A DNA stretch of 64,000 bases from Apium graveolens (taxonomy: Eukaryota; Streptophyta; Magnoliopsida; Apiales; Apiaceae): NCBI RefSeq assembly GCF_009905375.1, contig NC_133648.1, positions 22,003,884 to 22,067,883 of the forward strand, written 5' to 3'. The notes beneath the pieces were generated by a model. The model was not told the origin of the DNA. It saw only the letters and a program-made list of their open reading frames with translations, and searched no databases. The translations under genes and the position numbers were made by a program. Below, one piece after another: positions 1 through 12,000 of this stretch. Every line of letters starts with the position of its first letter. Position 1 is the first letter of the stretch.

Positions 1-681
1 AGATCACCTTGCAACGATATTTTTATACAGTTATACACTGGAACTCTGTGTGTATTATGCATGGAAGAGGACTTCCCATATTTTGAAAAGTATATATGTA
101 TATATACTGAATATTTTGCGACTTCATCGCATTTAGATATCAACTTGGTTCATTTCTTCTTAACCAAGACTTTCTTGAGTACTATGAGAATGCTCATATA
201 TTGTAAGTTATTATAAATATTATTTTGGTGGGCTTGCTGCTCACCCTTGCTTTCTTCTTTCATCACACAACAACAGATAGAAAAGATGAACAGGACCAAG
301 CTCCCGATTCGTAAGCGATTAGGAAACGTTTCGCAGTTTCCTATAGGCGTTGATATCGCTGTAGCTGAGGTAGGAACTACCAATAGGCTAGGCTTAAACT
401 TTTGATGTACCAGATTTATGTATATTTATGAATTGTAATAATGGCAAAGAAATGTAAATTTATTCTGAAACCCTTTTAAGGTATAATGGCAAATAATTGT
501 GGAATAAAATGACTTGTGATTATTTTTGGATATTCATCTCTGAGACTATAACTTGTGGTGTGTGTGTTTATTGTGGGGTCACAGTACAGAGTAGTTGATA
601 ATTTATTAAGATTGGGTGTTATTAAGGGAAATGGAACTCGTGACAACCCGGATTCCCGACCCCGGATTTGGGGGTGTTACA
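1..681 (+). mobile_element. 3' end of a gypsy-type LTR (element G)
   Basis: The segment ends in GGGGGTGTTACA, like the GGGCGTTACA end of the LTRs of element A, and the stretch around 630-681 has the same pyrimidine-rich then G-rich layout as 16620-16674. A 'ctcaccc' tract followed by a short purine-rich piece (238-330) also mirrors 16230-16330 in A. No coding capacity is credible. It directly abuts a copia LTR that starts mid-sequence, so G most likely inserted into the 5' LTR of copia-1 and its body lies left of the window. The G family is not the same as A, because most of the sequence does not align by eye. Confidence 0.6.
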
Positions 682-887
682 TAAGTGTTATCATATTCGA
701 GAAGATTATTCATTGTAACCCTAGCAGCTCTCGTGATATTTGTTCATCACTGAGAGGTAACAGTTCCATATTGTAACAGAGTTTATTGTTTCAATAAAGT
801 TTGTTTTCTGTTACTCAAGATTTTAAAGTTCGATTTGATTGTATTATACACTGTATTCACCCCCTCTACAGTGTGTGTGACCTAACA
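682..887 (+). repeat. copia-1 5' LTR, last third only
   Basis: It matches 13399-13604 almost base for base and ends in CCTAACA. The first ~404 bp of the LTR, present in the 3' copy, are absent here; the sequence switches to the end of another LTR at 681. The break coincides with a complete TTACA terminus, so insertion of another element explains it better than random deletion. Confidence 0.85.
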
Positions 888-889
888 AG

Positions 890-902
890 TGGTATCAGAG
901 CC
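890..902 (+). other. copia-1 primer binding site
   Basis: TGGTATCAGAGCC lies two bases inside the 5' LTR end and is complementary to the 3' end of plant initiator methionine tRNA, the usual primer for copia minus-strand synthesis. Confidence 0.9.
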
Positions 903-943
903 TATCTGTTAACACACATACAGTTAAAGATCCAAACACAATC

Positions 944-3280
944 ATGTCTGACACAGAAACTCCAACCAAGCCTACCAAAACTGAGGAACCACCAAAGACA
1001 CAAATTCAGAGTCAGTATGAGACCATCAGAGTTCCCATACTGAGACCATCTGAATATCCCATATGGAAGGTGAGAATGACCATGTTTCTGGAAGCAACAG
1101 ATCCAGAATACCTTGATAGAATCAAGGAAGGGCCTCACAAACCAACCAAGCTTGCTGTTGCAGTTGCAGGTGAAGCAGCAAAGACTGTACCAAAGGAAAA
1201 GAGTGATTATACTGCTGAAGATATAGCATCAATTGCTAAGGATGCTAAGGTACGACACTTACTGCATAGTGCCATTGATAATGTAATGTCAAACAGGGTA
1301 ATCAACTGCAAGACTGCTAAGGAGATATGGGATGCTCTGGAAATAAGATGTCAGGGAACTGACACAATTAAGAAGAACAGGAAGACAATACTCACTCAAG
1401 AGTATGAACACTTTGACTCAAAGACTAATGAGTCATTGAATGATCTATATGATAGATTTGTCAAACTTTTGAATGATTTGTCATTGGCTGATAAAGAGTA
1501 TGATCTTGAAGATTCAAACCTTAAATTCCTGTTAGCTCTTCCTGAATGCTGGGATTTGAAGGCAATGACAATAAGAGACAACTACAATCTTGATGAAACA
1601 ACTCTTGATGAAATCTATGGAATGCTCAAGACTCATGAACTTGAGATGGAACAAAGAAGCAAGAGGAAAGGAGGAAAGTCAAGGACAGTTGCTCTTAAGG
1701 CTGAAGAAGAATCCCCCAAAAAAGCTTCCTCAAGGAAAGACAAGGGTAAAGCTCTTTTCATAAAGTCTGATACTGAGTCATCAAGTTCTGAAAGTTATGA
1801 TGACTCAGATTCTGAAAGCTTACCTGAGACTGATGCTGATGAGGAGATGATGAAGCTGTATGCTCTTATGGTGAAAGGAATCACAAAGATTGCATACAGG
1901 AAGTTCAGGAAGGGAAAGAAGTTTTCTAGGAAAAGCATAAGTTCTGATAAGAAGAATTTCAGAAGATTTGAAGGCAGAGGAGGAAAGTCTGACAGAGGAG
2001 ATTATACCAATGTTAAATGCTATAACTGTGGTGAGAAAGGCCACATATCTCCTGATTGTAAGAAGGTAAAGGGTGACAAAGGAAAGGCTCTTGTCACAAA
2101 GCAGAAAAGCTGGACAGACACCTCAGACTCTGAAAGTGAGGAGAACTATGCATTGATGGCAAATGCTGATAAAGAAAGTGTTGAGACCAGTTCTGAAGCT
2201 GCTGAAATAAAGGTACCTCAGACTACTTATGCTTTTCATACTGATGATATTAATGAGTTGAGAAGATATCTTAAAACCATGTTTGTTAGTTATAGAGATC
2301 AAACTTTAACATGTGAAAGATTAACTTCTGAAAATCTTGCTTTTAAGAAAAGAAATGATTTCTTAGAAAAAGAGTTAGTCATGTTCCATCAAACTCAGAA
2401 GGATAGAGATGATGCTTTTTATGTTAGGGATGAAGTGCTAAAAATGAATGAATCTCTAAAAACTGAGTTAGAAAAGGAAAGAGAGATTATCAGGACTTGG
2501 ACTAATTCTGGCAAAACAACTCAAAATTTGCTAAGTAGTGGAAACTGGAAAGAGGGCTTAGGTTATGGAAAAGATAAGAATGATAAAGAAACTGAAGAAA
2601 TTAAGCCGGTTGTTAAGCAAAAGCCAAAGTTAAAACCTGTTAAGTTTGTAACTGTAAAGTCTGAAAATGAAAAATCAGAAGTTAAAGAGGAATTAACTTC
2701 TGACAAACTAAAACAGGAAAAGACAGCTGAAGTAAACATAGGCTTAATGACAAAGAAGCAGCTTAAGCATAAGCTAAAAGATGTTAAGAATGCAAACAAG
2801 GTAAAATCACCTAGGAAAAATAGGAATGGAAAGGAAGGTATGAATAAAAGCAATGATTATAAACCTGTTCCTGATGCTCCTAGGAAAACATGTCATAACT
2901 GTGGAAGTTCTAATTATCTGGCTTCTTTTTGCAGGAAGAATAAGAATATTAACTCCTTACCTTCAAAATCAGGAGTTAAGAGTCAGTTTGTTAGATACAA
3001 ACCACAAAATCCTTGTTTTCATTATGGTAGTTTATGGCATTCCATTTATACTTGTAAGGAATATCATAGTTTGTACTATGATTATTATCAAATAAAACCT
3101 TCTTTGAAGAAAGTTTCCATTGTTCCTTCTAGTGTAAATTCTGATTCAAAGTCTGATAATGTAAGTTTGGACAAGAAAAATGTTAACATAAACTCTGATG
3201 CTAAATCCGCAGCAAATGTTAACAAAATTAATAAGACCAAAGGATCCAAGCAAGTCTGGGTCCTTAAAACTAATAATTAG
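944..3280 (+). CDS. gag: copia-1 Gag (778 aa)
   Basis: Nucleocapsid/capsid protein that packages the element RNA into cytoplasmic particles. The N-terminal half carries the copia Gag domain (residues ~30-230, including 'TAKEIWDAL'). A CCHC zinc knuckle starts near residue 359 (CYNCGEKGHISPDC). A charged heptad-like stretch (~residues 440-520) looks like a coiled coil, as in other long Sirevirus Gags. Two further C-terminal knuckles are degenerate: at residue ~650 the His is Tyr (CHNCGSSNYLASFC), and the next has Tyr for the second Cys (CFHYGSLWH...). Serine-aspartate linkers (nt 1760-1830 and 3130-3210) are built from the AAGTTCTGAT motif. The start is the first ATG after the PBS. Translation ends at TAG (3278-3280), followed ten bases later by TGA, just upstream of pol in the same frame. 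Confidence 0.85.
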   Translation: MSDTETPTKPTKTEEPPKTQIQSQYETIRVPILRPSEYPIWKVRMTMFLEATDPEYLDRIKEGPHKPTKLAVAVAGEAAKTVPKEKSDYTAEDIASIAKDAKVRHLLHSAIDNVMSNRVINCKTAKEIWDALEIRCQGTDTIKKNRKTILTQEYEHFDSKTNESLNDLYDRFVKLLNDLSLADKEYDLEDSNLKFLLALPECWDLKAMTIRDNYNLDETTLDEIYGMLKTHELEMEQRSKRKGGKSRTVALKAEEESPKKASSRKDKGKALFIKSDTESSSSESYDDSDSESLPETDADEEMMKLYALMVKGITKIAYRKFRKGKKFSRKSISSDKKNFRRFEGRGGKSDRGDYTNVKCYNCGEKGHISPDCKKVKGDKGKALVTKQKSWTDTSDSESEENYALMANADKESVETSSEAAEIKVPQTTYAFHTDDINELRRYLKTMFVSYRDQTLTCERLTSENLAFKKRNDFLEKELVMFHQTQKDRDDAFYVRDEVLKMNESLKTELEKEREIIRTWTNSGKTTQNLLSSGNWKEGLGYGKDKNDKETEEIKPVVKQKPKLKPVKFVTVKSENEKSEVKEELTSDKLKQEKTAEVNIGLMTKKQLKHKLKDVKNANKVKSPRKNRNGKEGMNKSNDYKPVPDAPRKTCHNCGSSNYLASFCRKNKNINSLPSKSGVKSQFVRYKPQNPCFHYGSLWHSIYTCKEYHSLYYDYYQIKPSLKKVSIVPSSVNSDSKSDNVSLDKKNVNINSDAKSAANVNKINKTKGSKQVWVLKTNN

Positions 3281-3292
3281 TGGTCTTTGTGA

Positions 3293-6200
3293 TTGCAGGG
3301 CAACAGGAAAAATATTCTAGTTCTGGATAGTGGATGTTCAGGACATATGACTGGAAATAAGGCCCTGCTATCAGACTTTGTGGAGAAAGCTGGCCCAAGT
3401 GTTTCCTATGGAGATGGCAACATTGGAAAAACATTGGGATATGGCAATATCAATCTTGGGAATGTCATAATTAAAGATGTAGCTCTGGTCTCAGGACTTA
3501 AACACAATCTGCTGAGTATAAGTCAAATCTGTGACAGAGGTTATCATGTTGATTTCTTTGAAGAACACTGTGAAATTGTGAGTAAATCTAAAGGCAAAGT
3601 TGTTCTGAAAGGATACAGGCGTGGTAACATTTATGAAGCTAAGCTTTCAACAAGTACTAATGGTTTTGCAATTTGTCTGATGAGTAGAGCATCAATTGAA
3701 GAAAGCTGGAATTGGGACAAGAAACTCTTTCATTTAAATTTCAACAATATAAATGAACTGGTCAAGAAAGATCTTGTGAGAGGACTGCCAAAGTCAGTAT
3801 TTTCTCCTAATGGCCTTTGTGATTCCTGTCAGAAGGCCAAACAAAGAAAATCTTCATTCAAGAGCAAGACTGAATCATCAATTCTTGAGCCTTATCATCT
3901 ACTACATGTTGATCTATTTGGTCCAGTGAATGTCATGTCTATTGCAAAGAAGAAATATGTGTTGGTCATAGTGGATGAGTTCACCAGATACACATGGGTG
4001 TATTTCTTGCACACAAAAAGTGAAACTGCATCTATCTTGATTTGTCATGTCAAACATTTGGATAAATTGGTCAAAGATTCTGTGAAAATCTTAAGGAGTG
4101 ATAATGGCACTGAGTTCAAGAATTTGATGATGGAAGAGTTCTGCAAAAACCATGGAATAAAGCAGGAATTTCCTGCTCCTGGAACTCCACTGCAAAATGG
4201 AGTTGTTGAAAGGAAGAATAGAACTCTCATTGAAGCTGCACGTACAATGCTTGAAGAAACAAAGCTTCCAACCTATTTCTGGGCTGAAGCTGTGCAGACT
4301 GCTTATTTTACTCAAAATGCAACACTTATTAACAAGCATGGAAAAACACCATATGAGATGGTGAAGAAAAAGAAGCCAAATCTGAAGTACTTTCATGTAT
4401 TTGGATGCAAGTGTTTTGTTCTCAAGACTCATCCTGAACAGCTATCCAAGTTTGATCTAAAAGCTGATGAAGGAATCTTTGTTAGATATCCACTTTCCAT
4501 AAAAGCCTTCAGAGTCTATAATTTGAGAACAAAAGTGGTCATGGAATCTATCAATGTCTCTTTTGATGACAAGAAGATTACTGGTCTTGAAGATTTCATT
4601 GATCATGATCAGCTGAGATTTGAAAATGAAGACTCAAATTCTGATACTGAAAATCCTGACAGTCTAAGTCCTGATACTGTAAACTCTAATGGATTAAACT
4701 CTGATGTTATTGAAATTGTGGTGACTACGTCAAAGGAAGATGCACCAATGCAGGGGGAGCATACTCAAGATCCTACCAAATCTCAAGAAACATCAGAACA
4801 TACATCTGGCTCTTCAAGTTCTGATTCGTCAAGTTCTGATAAGTCAAATTCTGATAGTGCTGAAAATCTAAATTCTGAAGAATCCAACTCAGAGAGCATA
4901 GTTTCAGGGGGAGCATCAGAAAATGAAAATGAAGACAGCATGGATCATGGGGGAGCATCCAGTTCTAAAGAAAACCTTCCATCTGCAAGGAAGTGGACAA
5001 AGTCACATACACCTGATTTGATAATTGGAAATCCTGATGCAGGTGTCAGAACTAGAACAGGTACTTCAAATAAATGTCTTTACAATTCTTTTCTCTCTCA
5101 GACTGAGCCAAAGAAAGTGGAAGAAGCTCTTCAAGATGCTGATTGGGTGCAAGCAATGCAGGAAGAGTTAAATGAATTTGAAAGAAACAAAGTATGGACC
5201 CTAGTGCCAAGACCAAAGAATAGATCTGTTGTTGGTACAAAATGGGTATTCAGAAACAAAACTGACAGTGATGGCATAATTACAAGGAATAAGGCAAGGC
5301 TGGTTGCAAAAGGATATTCTCAACAGGAGGGAATTGACTATGATGAAACATTTGCACAAGTTGTTAGGTTAGAAGCCATAAGGATATTTTTGCTTATGCT
5401 GCTCACAAAAAGTTTACTGTCTTTCAAATGGATGTGAAAAGTGCTTTTCTCAATGGAGAATTGGAGGAGGAAGTATATGTTGAACAACCTCCAGGCTTTG
5501 TAGATTCCAAACATCCAGATTATGTCTACAGGCTTGATAAAGCACTTTATGGACTTAAGCAAGCTCCTAGAGCATGGTATGAGACTTTAGCTCAGTTTCT
5601 TCTGGAAAGTGGATTCAACAGAGGAACAATAGACAAAACACTGTTCTACCTCAACCATGGAAAGGACTTACTTCTCGTCCAGATTTATGTTGATGATATC
5701 ATTTTTGGGTCTACAAATGACAGACTTTGCAAGAAGTTTGCCAAACTGATGCAGTCAAGATATCAGATGAGTATGATGGGGGAACTTAGCTATTTTCTGG
5801 GCCTTCAAGTCAAGCAGAATGAAGAAGGCACTTTTATTTGTCAAACTAAGTACACCAGAAACTTGCTAAAGAAATTCGGAATGCAAGATTGTTCAAGTGC
5901 ATCCACTCCCATGGCCACTGCAACAAAACTGGATTAGGATACTGGTAAATCAGTAGATATTACTGATTACAGAGGTATGATTGGCTCTCTACTCTATCTA
6001 ACTGCTAGTAGACCTGATATCATGTATGTTACCTGTCTTTGTGCAAGATTTCAAGCAGATCCAAGAGAACCTCACTTAACAGCTGTGAAAAGAATTTTTA
6101 AGTATCTTAAAGGAACAGCTGATCTGGGATTGTGGTATCCTAGAGAATCAGATTTTAAACTAATAGGTTACTCAGATGCAGATTTTGCAGGTTGCAAAAT

Positions 6201-6642
6201 TGACAGGAAAAGCACAAGTGGAAGCTGCCAATTTTTTGGAGGCAGATTAGTTTCATGGTTCAGCAAGAAACAAAAGTCAATTTCTACATCAACTGCAAAA
6301 GCAGAGTATATTGTTGCAGGAAGCTGTTGTGCACAGATTCTTTGGATGAAGAATCAGTTACTGGATTATGGGTTAACATATTTCAAAATCCCTATTTACT
6401 GTGATAATCAAAGTGCTATTGCTATGACAGGTAATCCAGTTCAACACTCTATGACAAAGCACATCAACATCAGGTACTACTTCATAAGGGAACATGTGGA
6501 TGAAGGTACAGTGGAATTGCACTTTGTTCCAACAGATCAACAACTAGCAGATATCTTCACAAAACCACTGTGTGAAGCCACTTTTACAAGATTGGTAAAT
6601 GAACTTGGAATGGTTTCATGCACTTTTTCTAAATCTGTCTAG
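3293..6642 (+). pseudogene. pol: copia-1 Pol (PR-IN-RT-RH), frameshifted
   Basis: Polyprotein for proteolysis, integration and reverse transcription. The protease motif [11 protein letters not shown] has its DSG codons at 3326-3334. The pre-integrase zinc region keeps H and CxxC but reads WDKKLFH where WHKKLxH is usual. The integrase core shows D (HVDLFGP), D (RSDNGTEF) and E (GVVERKNR). After a serine-rich linker the RT runs through [12 protein letters not shown], then loses frame by one base near 5385-5393. It resumes at 5428 with [10 protein letters not shown] and the YVDD catalytic box (5686-5697). A TAG at 5935-5937 interrupts the RT-RNase H connection and fits CAG to TAG. RNase H keeps YSDADFAG, AEY and YCDNQSAI. 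There is no ATG at the start; the frame opens after a stop near 3290. Confidence 0.85.
4750..4962 (+). repeat. three internal GGGGGAGCAT purine tracts in the pol linker
   Basis: GGGGGAGCAT occurs near 4754, 4908 and 4950 between integrase and RT. It resembles the GGGGGAGAT polypurine tract next to the 3' LTR (12985-12993). All copies are in the coding strand and read as Gly-Gly-Ala or similar. They may be coincidental linker codons or extra plus-strand priming sites. Confidence 0.5.
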
Positions 6643-7992
6643 TTTTGTTCTGTTTCATTAGACTTTATGATCAGTATTTACAGAATGTAATCTCTTTGTG
6701 TATTCTGTGATTAATTGAAATATGCGTTCAAGTACTGATTGTTGTCTGATATATGTTTCTAAACTCTGATAAGTGATATGTCTGTTTAAGTAACTATTCA
6801 ATCTTATGAGGATAACTGTGCTAGATACTGACCTAGTAGTCTTTAATAAACAGATGATCCCATGTAAGAAGTAATTATTTATGTGGAAATCTTATGACAC
6901 AAGCAATTTCTGATAATTGAGCTTAGTTGAGTTTACTTTGTTTATCTTATTACTAAGTCACAAATTAAAATAATGCTACTCATCTATTAAGTTTTGATAC
7001 TAGTAAAACTGCTGAATGTACTAAGTGCTGATAAACCTCACTTATCAAAAGAAAAAGCAAAAAGGATCAAAGAATAAAATCAGGTACTCCTTTGAGATCT
7101 AGAGTAAAAATGTGGAAGGGACGACCCAAGTGCATTACTGGTATTAAGTAAATATGCATTAGAAAAGCAAAATATTTTCTTGGTGACTTTTCACACTCTA
7201 TGATTACTGGAGAAATACTCTGATAATAGCATAAATTCTGATAAGCAGTCGTGACTCACTTACACTGAGAAGCCACTGTAAAATAGAATTTAAAAAGATG
7301 CATAAAATTAGCACAAAACAGTTGAGGTGGACTCAAGCATGAACTCATTCATCAGTAGGTTTCAGGATAATGACAGCTCTTTAGAAATATTTTAGTTATG
7401 CCTTATTTCTAAGATGTACTGAAGTGAATCAGACTTTACTCCTTGTCTGAAATTTAGCTTAATGCACACACGAATCATTCCATCTGAATGATGAAAATTA
7501 CTGTGGTGGTCTATGTTGTTTTAGATAAACAGTCATTGTGTCATTTTGCACTAACTCTGAGGACAAGTTCTGGTTACATATTCTGACGATTAAGTTCTGA
7601 AGAGTATAACTCAGAACTTGTATGTGGATTTACTCAGACAGGCATTCCTTTTTCGAGTTAAGAAATTATGTTCTGATGACTGTTAAGTTCTGATATAAGT
7701 CTAAGTTCTGATATTACAGTCTAATTCTTTACTTGACTTATCTGTGGATAAAATTTGATAACAGTCTCGGTTCAAACTAGAATATATTGAAGTGGAAGAT
7801 TAATAGTCACTATGGTTAGGGTTAATGGTATTCGTACTTGAACAGTCCACTTTTACTTGTTTCTTGTGTGCATTCAACCATATTTTCTCCTTCCAATGAA
7901 TGTTATTCTTTTTCCAAGTCTGGGGAGACGAGGTAGAATTAATTCTACCCGTCAGCATTAAATACTTTTACGTCTCCTGGCATTCTCTTGCC
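6643..7992 (+). other. copia-1 spacer after pol, rich in TCTGATA motifs
   Basis: I see no gene in this 1.35-kb AT-rich stretch. It holds many copies of TCTGATAAG/AAGTTCTGATA (for example near 6766, 6911, 7030, 7220, 7235, 7650, 7677, 7690 and 7704), the same short motif found in the Gag and Pol linkers and, inverted, in the LTR. It leads into a TATA box and an 89-codon ORF. Confidence 0.6.
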
Positions 7993-8000
7993 TATATAAG
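7993..8000 (+). promoter_or_regulatory. TATA box before the 89-codon ORF
   Basis: TATATAAG lies 77 bp before the ATG at 8077. It is followed by a pyrimidine- and A-rich leader ending in AAAACACAATGG, a good plant start context. The spacing fits a core promoter with a ~45-base 5' UTR. It is internal to the retrotransposon and not part of an LTR. Confidence 0.5.
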
Positions 8001-8076
8001 CAGCCACTTCACATCAGCCTTCCCATCAAATTCTTTCTCATAAACTTACCTTCATACTTTTTCTTTCAAAAACACA

Positions 8077-8346
8077 ATGGTCAGATACAACATGTTTTTG
8101 AACTACCAAAACTTCAATATGGAGCTAAGCTGTGCTGACTGGCAGCAGGAATGGCACGTCACGGCCATTCCTGAGGAGATATGGGACTCTGTCCCACAGG
8201 AGGTACTGACCCACCTCCTGTTCTTCTATATGGACTACCATCGCCATCTGGAGCGATTGGAGGAGGAAAGGCTGGAAGCTCTCCGCCAGCAAGAGCGAAT
8301 CATCCGACTCGCCATTCTGTTTGTCAAGAGTAGGAAGAAGAAATGA
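8077..8346 (+). CDS. uncharacterised 89-aa protein inside copia-1
   Basis: I do not recognise this protein. It begins MVRYNMFLNYQNF, has an acidic aromatic middle (CADWQQEWHVTAIPEEIWD), and ends in a charged helix rich in Glu, Arg and Leu followed by a basic tail (KSRKKK) that could act as a nuclear signal. Base composition is more GC-rich than the flanking spacer. A TATA box lies 77 bp upstream and the ATG context is good. Downstream is ~150 bp resembling a plant 3' UTR (TGTAATCTC, AATGAAAT near 8465-8510). Copia-2 has no counterpart; its pol and extra ORF are only ~0.5 kb apart. It could be a captured host fragment or a lineage-specific accessory gene. Confidence 0.5.
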   Translation: MVRYNMFLNYQNFNMELSCADWQQEWHVTAIPEEIWDSVPQEVLTHLLFFYMDYHRHLERLEEERLEALRQQERIIRLAILFVKSRKKK

Positions 8347-8901
8347 TTTAATCTCGTCTTTTTCCTGTTTTTCTTCATCATCAGCTTTGTCAGGCTTCTT
8401 AGCTAGGACTAAGGCTGTTGATGTTAGGTTTAGCAGCTTAGGGAAATCTTGTATAAATTCTGATGTAATCTCAATTTCATGAATGTATTCACTTGATATA
8501 TTAATGAAATTTGTTTTTGTTTCAAGATTTTGTCTCTAAGATATTTTGTAATGCATTGATAAATCCTGATTGATATTCTGATGACCATATAAATTCTGTT
8601 TTAATTTAAGTTCTGACTTTCCTTTATCAGTACTTACTCATATGATTTATCTTGGTCATTTTCACTTGATTTATTTTCAGAATATTAATGTTGCAGTGAA
8701 AAATAATTCAATAAGTGGGAACGGCTTCAATTTTGAATTAAACTGTTTCACCTTAATTAATGGAATATCTGGGTAAGTGGAACGGTTTTTCCTTGAAAAC
8801 AGGCGAGTGGGTAAGTAATAATTATTGTTTTCTCGAGCCCAGTAACTATCCGTTATTACTGCATGTCTGACAAGTGTCCAACGGTAACATTTTTTTCAGA
8901 G
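8347..8901 (+). other. intergenic spacer in copia-1
   Basis: This contains the possible 3' UTR of the 89-codon ORF and then AT-rich sequence with a few TTCTGAT motifs (near 8459, 8567, 8576 and 8609). I see no other gene in it. Confidence 0.5.
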
Positions 8902-8909
8902 TATAAGTA
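8902..8909 (+). promoter_or_regulatory. TATA-like box before the copia-1 extra ORF
   Basis: TATAAGTA lies ~157 bp before the ATG at 9066, with a long pyrimidine-rich leader (8930-9060, TCTCTCTAC, TTTCTCTCTTC) between them. The same layout precedes the corresponding ORF of copia-2, which supports an internal transcription unit. Confidence 0.4.
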
Positions 8910-9065
8910 CGACAGAGAGAGGATTTCTTTAATCTTTTATTTCCTTCATATTTTTTTTCTCTCTACTTGCTTTTCCTCTCACTTTCTCTCTTCTTCTCAC
9001 GTTGGTTTTTCATACAGACATTTTATCAAACACCTAACAGGCACTTTTTCATCTCAATTTTTCAC

Positions 9066-12000
9066 ATGGCACCTAAGGATTTAATCATTGATGGAGCTAA
9101 GTTTGTTCCAAACAACTATGCTGCAATTCTTGATCATGCTGAAGCTCCATCTGAATTACATTTTGTGCAAGATCTTCTTGCACACAGTGAGATTGGGTAT
9201 GCATTAACCCAGCCTTCAGTCTTTTCGAGCCAACAAGTTCTGACGTTTTGGCGGACTGGGCACTTTGATGATGGTGGTAGACATGGCACTCCTAGTATTG
9301 TTTTCGAAGTGGGTGATTCTTCGTATGCAGTTACTCCTGGTACAATACGCAGGGCTCTACATCTCCCAGAAGAGTGTACTTTTTCAATTCTAGAGGAATC
9401 AGCTCTTCAGGAGTTAATGGCTAATTTGGGATATGAAAAGAGTTTGGCAAAACTTGGGCAGTTGAAACGGGCTCATATCAGAAGAGAATGGAGCTTCTTC
9501 TTTGACTGCATCACCAAAGCTTTTGGGAACAAATGTTCGAAATTTGATGTTATCCCAATTCTGAGTCAGCACATCGGGTATGCTATTATCAATAAAACTC
9601 ATTTTGATTTTGCAACTAGTATAATTGGTCTTATTGGGGATAGGATGACAGAGGATAGGAATGTTGTCTATTTTGCTAGATTCTGTCAACTTATTTATAC
9701 TTTTTGTACTGATGAACCTTAATTAGTCAGTTCCTCAACCCCGCCTTTTAAAGTTGCAAAACGCTACTTTAATGACCTGGTAAATGTTGACACTAAGAAA
9801 TCAGTGGTTAGACCATTACAGATTCCTCAGTCTGTAAAACAGATCCTAGTAAATGCTGATCCTGATACTTATAGATCTGTTGACTCTGATGTCCAACCAA
9901 CAACAAACACCCAAAAACCATCATCCTCAGCACCTACCACTCATTCTACTCAACCTACCCTCAGGAAATATCTCAAATCCTATCTCTCCACTTCACAGAC
10001 TGATCAACCCTCATCCTCAGCACCTACTGTGAAGCCTTCATCCTCCAAGCCAAAGAGGACAAAGACTGTTCCTCAAACACCTCAAAAGAGAAGGAGGATT
10101 GCCTTGAGAGATGAATCTGATACTGAGGACCAGGTTCCTTCTTCAGAACCTGTTGTAGGTGAAGCTGAGAAAGAGACTTCTCAGAAGGATTCTGGAATTG
10201 GGGGATCTAGGCTTCTCAAAAGGCTTAGAAGAATGATAGTTCCTGAAACTCCCAAGGAATCCAAATAAACGACGAGATACAAGAAACAGAGGGCAAAAAG
10301 GCCAGTTTCAGATGATGAAGAGGAAGCAGCGAAGGAAGGGGATCAGGAATCTCTGATCTCACAAGACAAGGAATTTGCTCCAGTCACTTCTTATCCATCA
10401 ACTCCATCTAAGGAAGCTGTTTCTGAAAAGGCTAACACACCATCTGTGTCTCCTGTTGATCCAGGCACAAGTGCTGATATTGATGTTCCAACCCTGGTTG
10501 TGCCTGAAGTAATTCTCTTAGAAGCTCCAACAGTAACTAATCCTTCAACAACACCTGTTCCTGATGCTGTTCAAACTCCAGAGTTATCTAAAACACCTTC
10601 TCTGCATCAAGATGCTGATGATCAGACTTTAGGTGAGCATCAAGATATGGCTGTTGATCAGAACTTAGAACCAGATCAGCAATTAGAGGATGCTGAAGCC
10701 TCCATTGCTACTCACATTGTTGTTTTAGCAGAAGATACTGATTCTTTAAGTTCTGATGCTGCAAATGATGGAGATACTGGTGATGCTGCTCCAACTGCAG
10801 ATGCTGATGCAGCAGGTCCTTCAGGACATGCTCCTCAACAAACTATTCTTAAGTCTGAACTGGTTAAGAAGTTTGTTACCAGAGAAGCACCAGTACCTTG
10901 GAGTGAAACTCCTGCAGGACAGGAGTGGACTAAGGAATGGAACTCAGTTTCATGTGTTCCAACTGACAAGCATCTTGCTGAGCACTTGACTAAAGCTGAT
11001 GAAATGTTAAATTCTGATGATTTCAAAACCCAGCTTAGAGTCACTGCATTGAGTACTAAACATCTACAAGGTCTTCACTCAACTATTCATGCAGATCTAC
11101 ACAAGATTCAGGAAGAATTTATCAAACAGGAACAAGTTTGGAAAATTGATAAGAAAAAGTTCTTCCAACCTACCATTGACATGATTGCTTATATTGAGAA
11201 GACTCAAGATCATCAACAAGCTCAGATTGATGATATTCTGAAAAATCAAGCTTCTCAGCAATCACAACTGACTGAAATCCAATCCTTAGTGGAATTGCTT
11301 ATCTCTCTTCTACTACCTGCTGATGCCAAAAAGGGGGAGAAAGTAATTAAGTCCAAATGCAAGACTGACAAGACACTGACAGGGAAGGATGATGAAAAAG
11401 ATGATCAAGGAAACCCTGGAATGGGTAGAGGTCATAGTCAAGGTAGAAGATTCACATCAAGAAAAGCTGAAATCACAAGTCACAGGACAAGTTCTGATAC
11501 TGGGAAAAGAATAAGTTCTGCTGCTGGTAAAAGGATAAGTTCTGATGAACTTTTAGATCTTGATGAGGAAATGTCAAGACAGTTATTTCTTCAGGAAAAT
11601 CCAGGAATGGACTTGGAAAGTTTAATGGAAGAAGAAGCCAGGCTTAAATCAGAGAAAGTCACATATAAATCTGAAGCTTCTGGTAAAAAGCCACTTCCAA
11701 AACTCAAAGGCATTGTGATCAAAGAAAGGACACATACTGAAGTAACATTGGCTAGATCACAACCGCAGATAGATCCAAGATCCAAGGGTAAAGAAAAGGT
11801 TGGTGAACCTATCAAGGTTTATGTGCCTCCTGAGGATGAAGAAATTACTGATGAAAAGGATAATCTTGCTCTGACTTCAAGAAAAGTTCTTAAAACAACC
11901 TCTGACATGGCTCAAGTTGTTCAGAGTCAAGAAATTGTAAGTTCTGATATTCAGAAGAAGCAAGTAACCTCTGACATAGCTCAAGTTAACTTGATATCAG

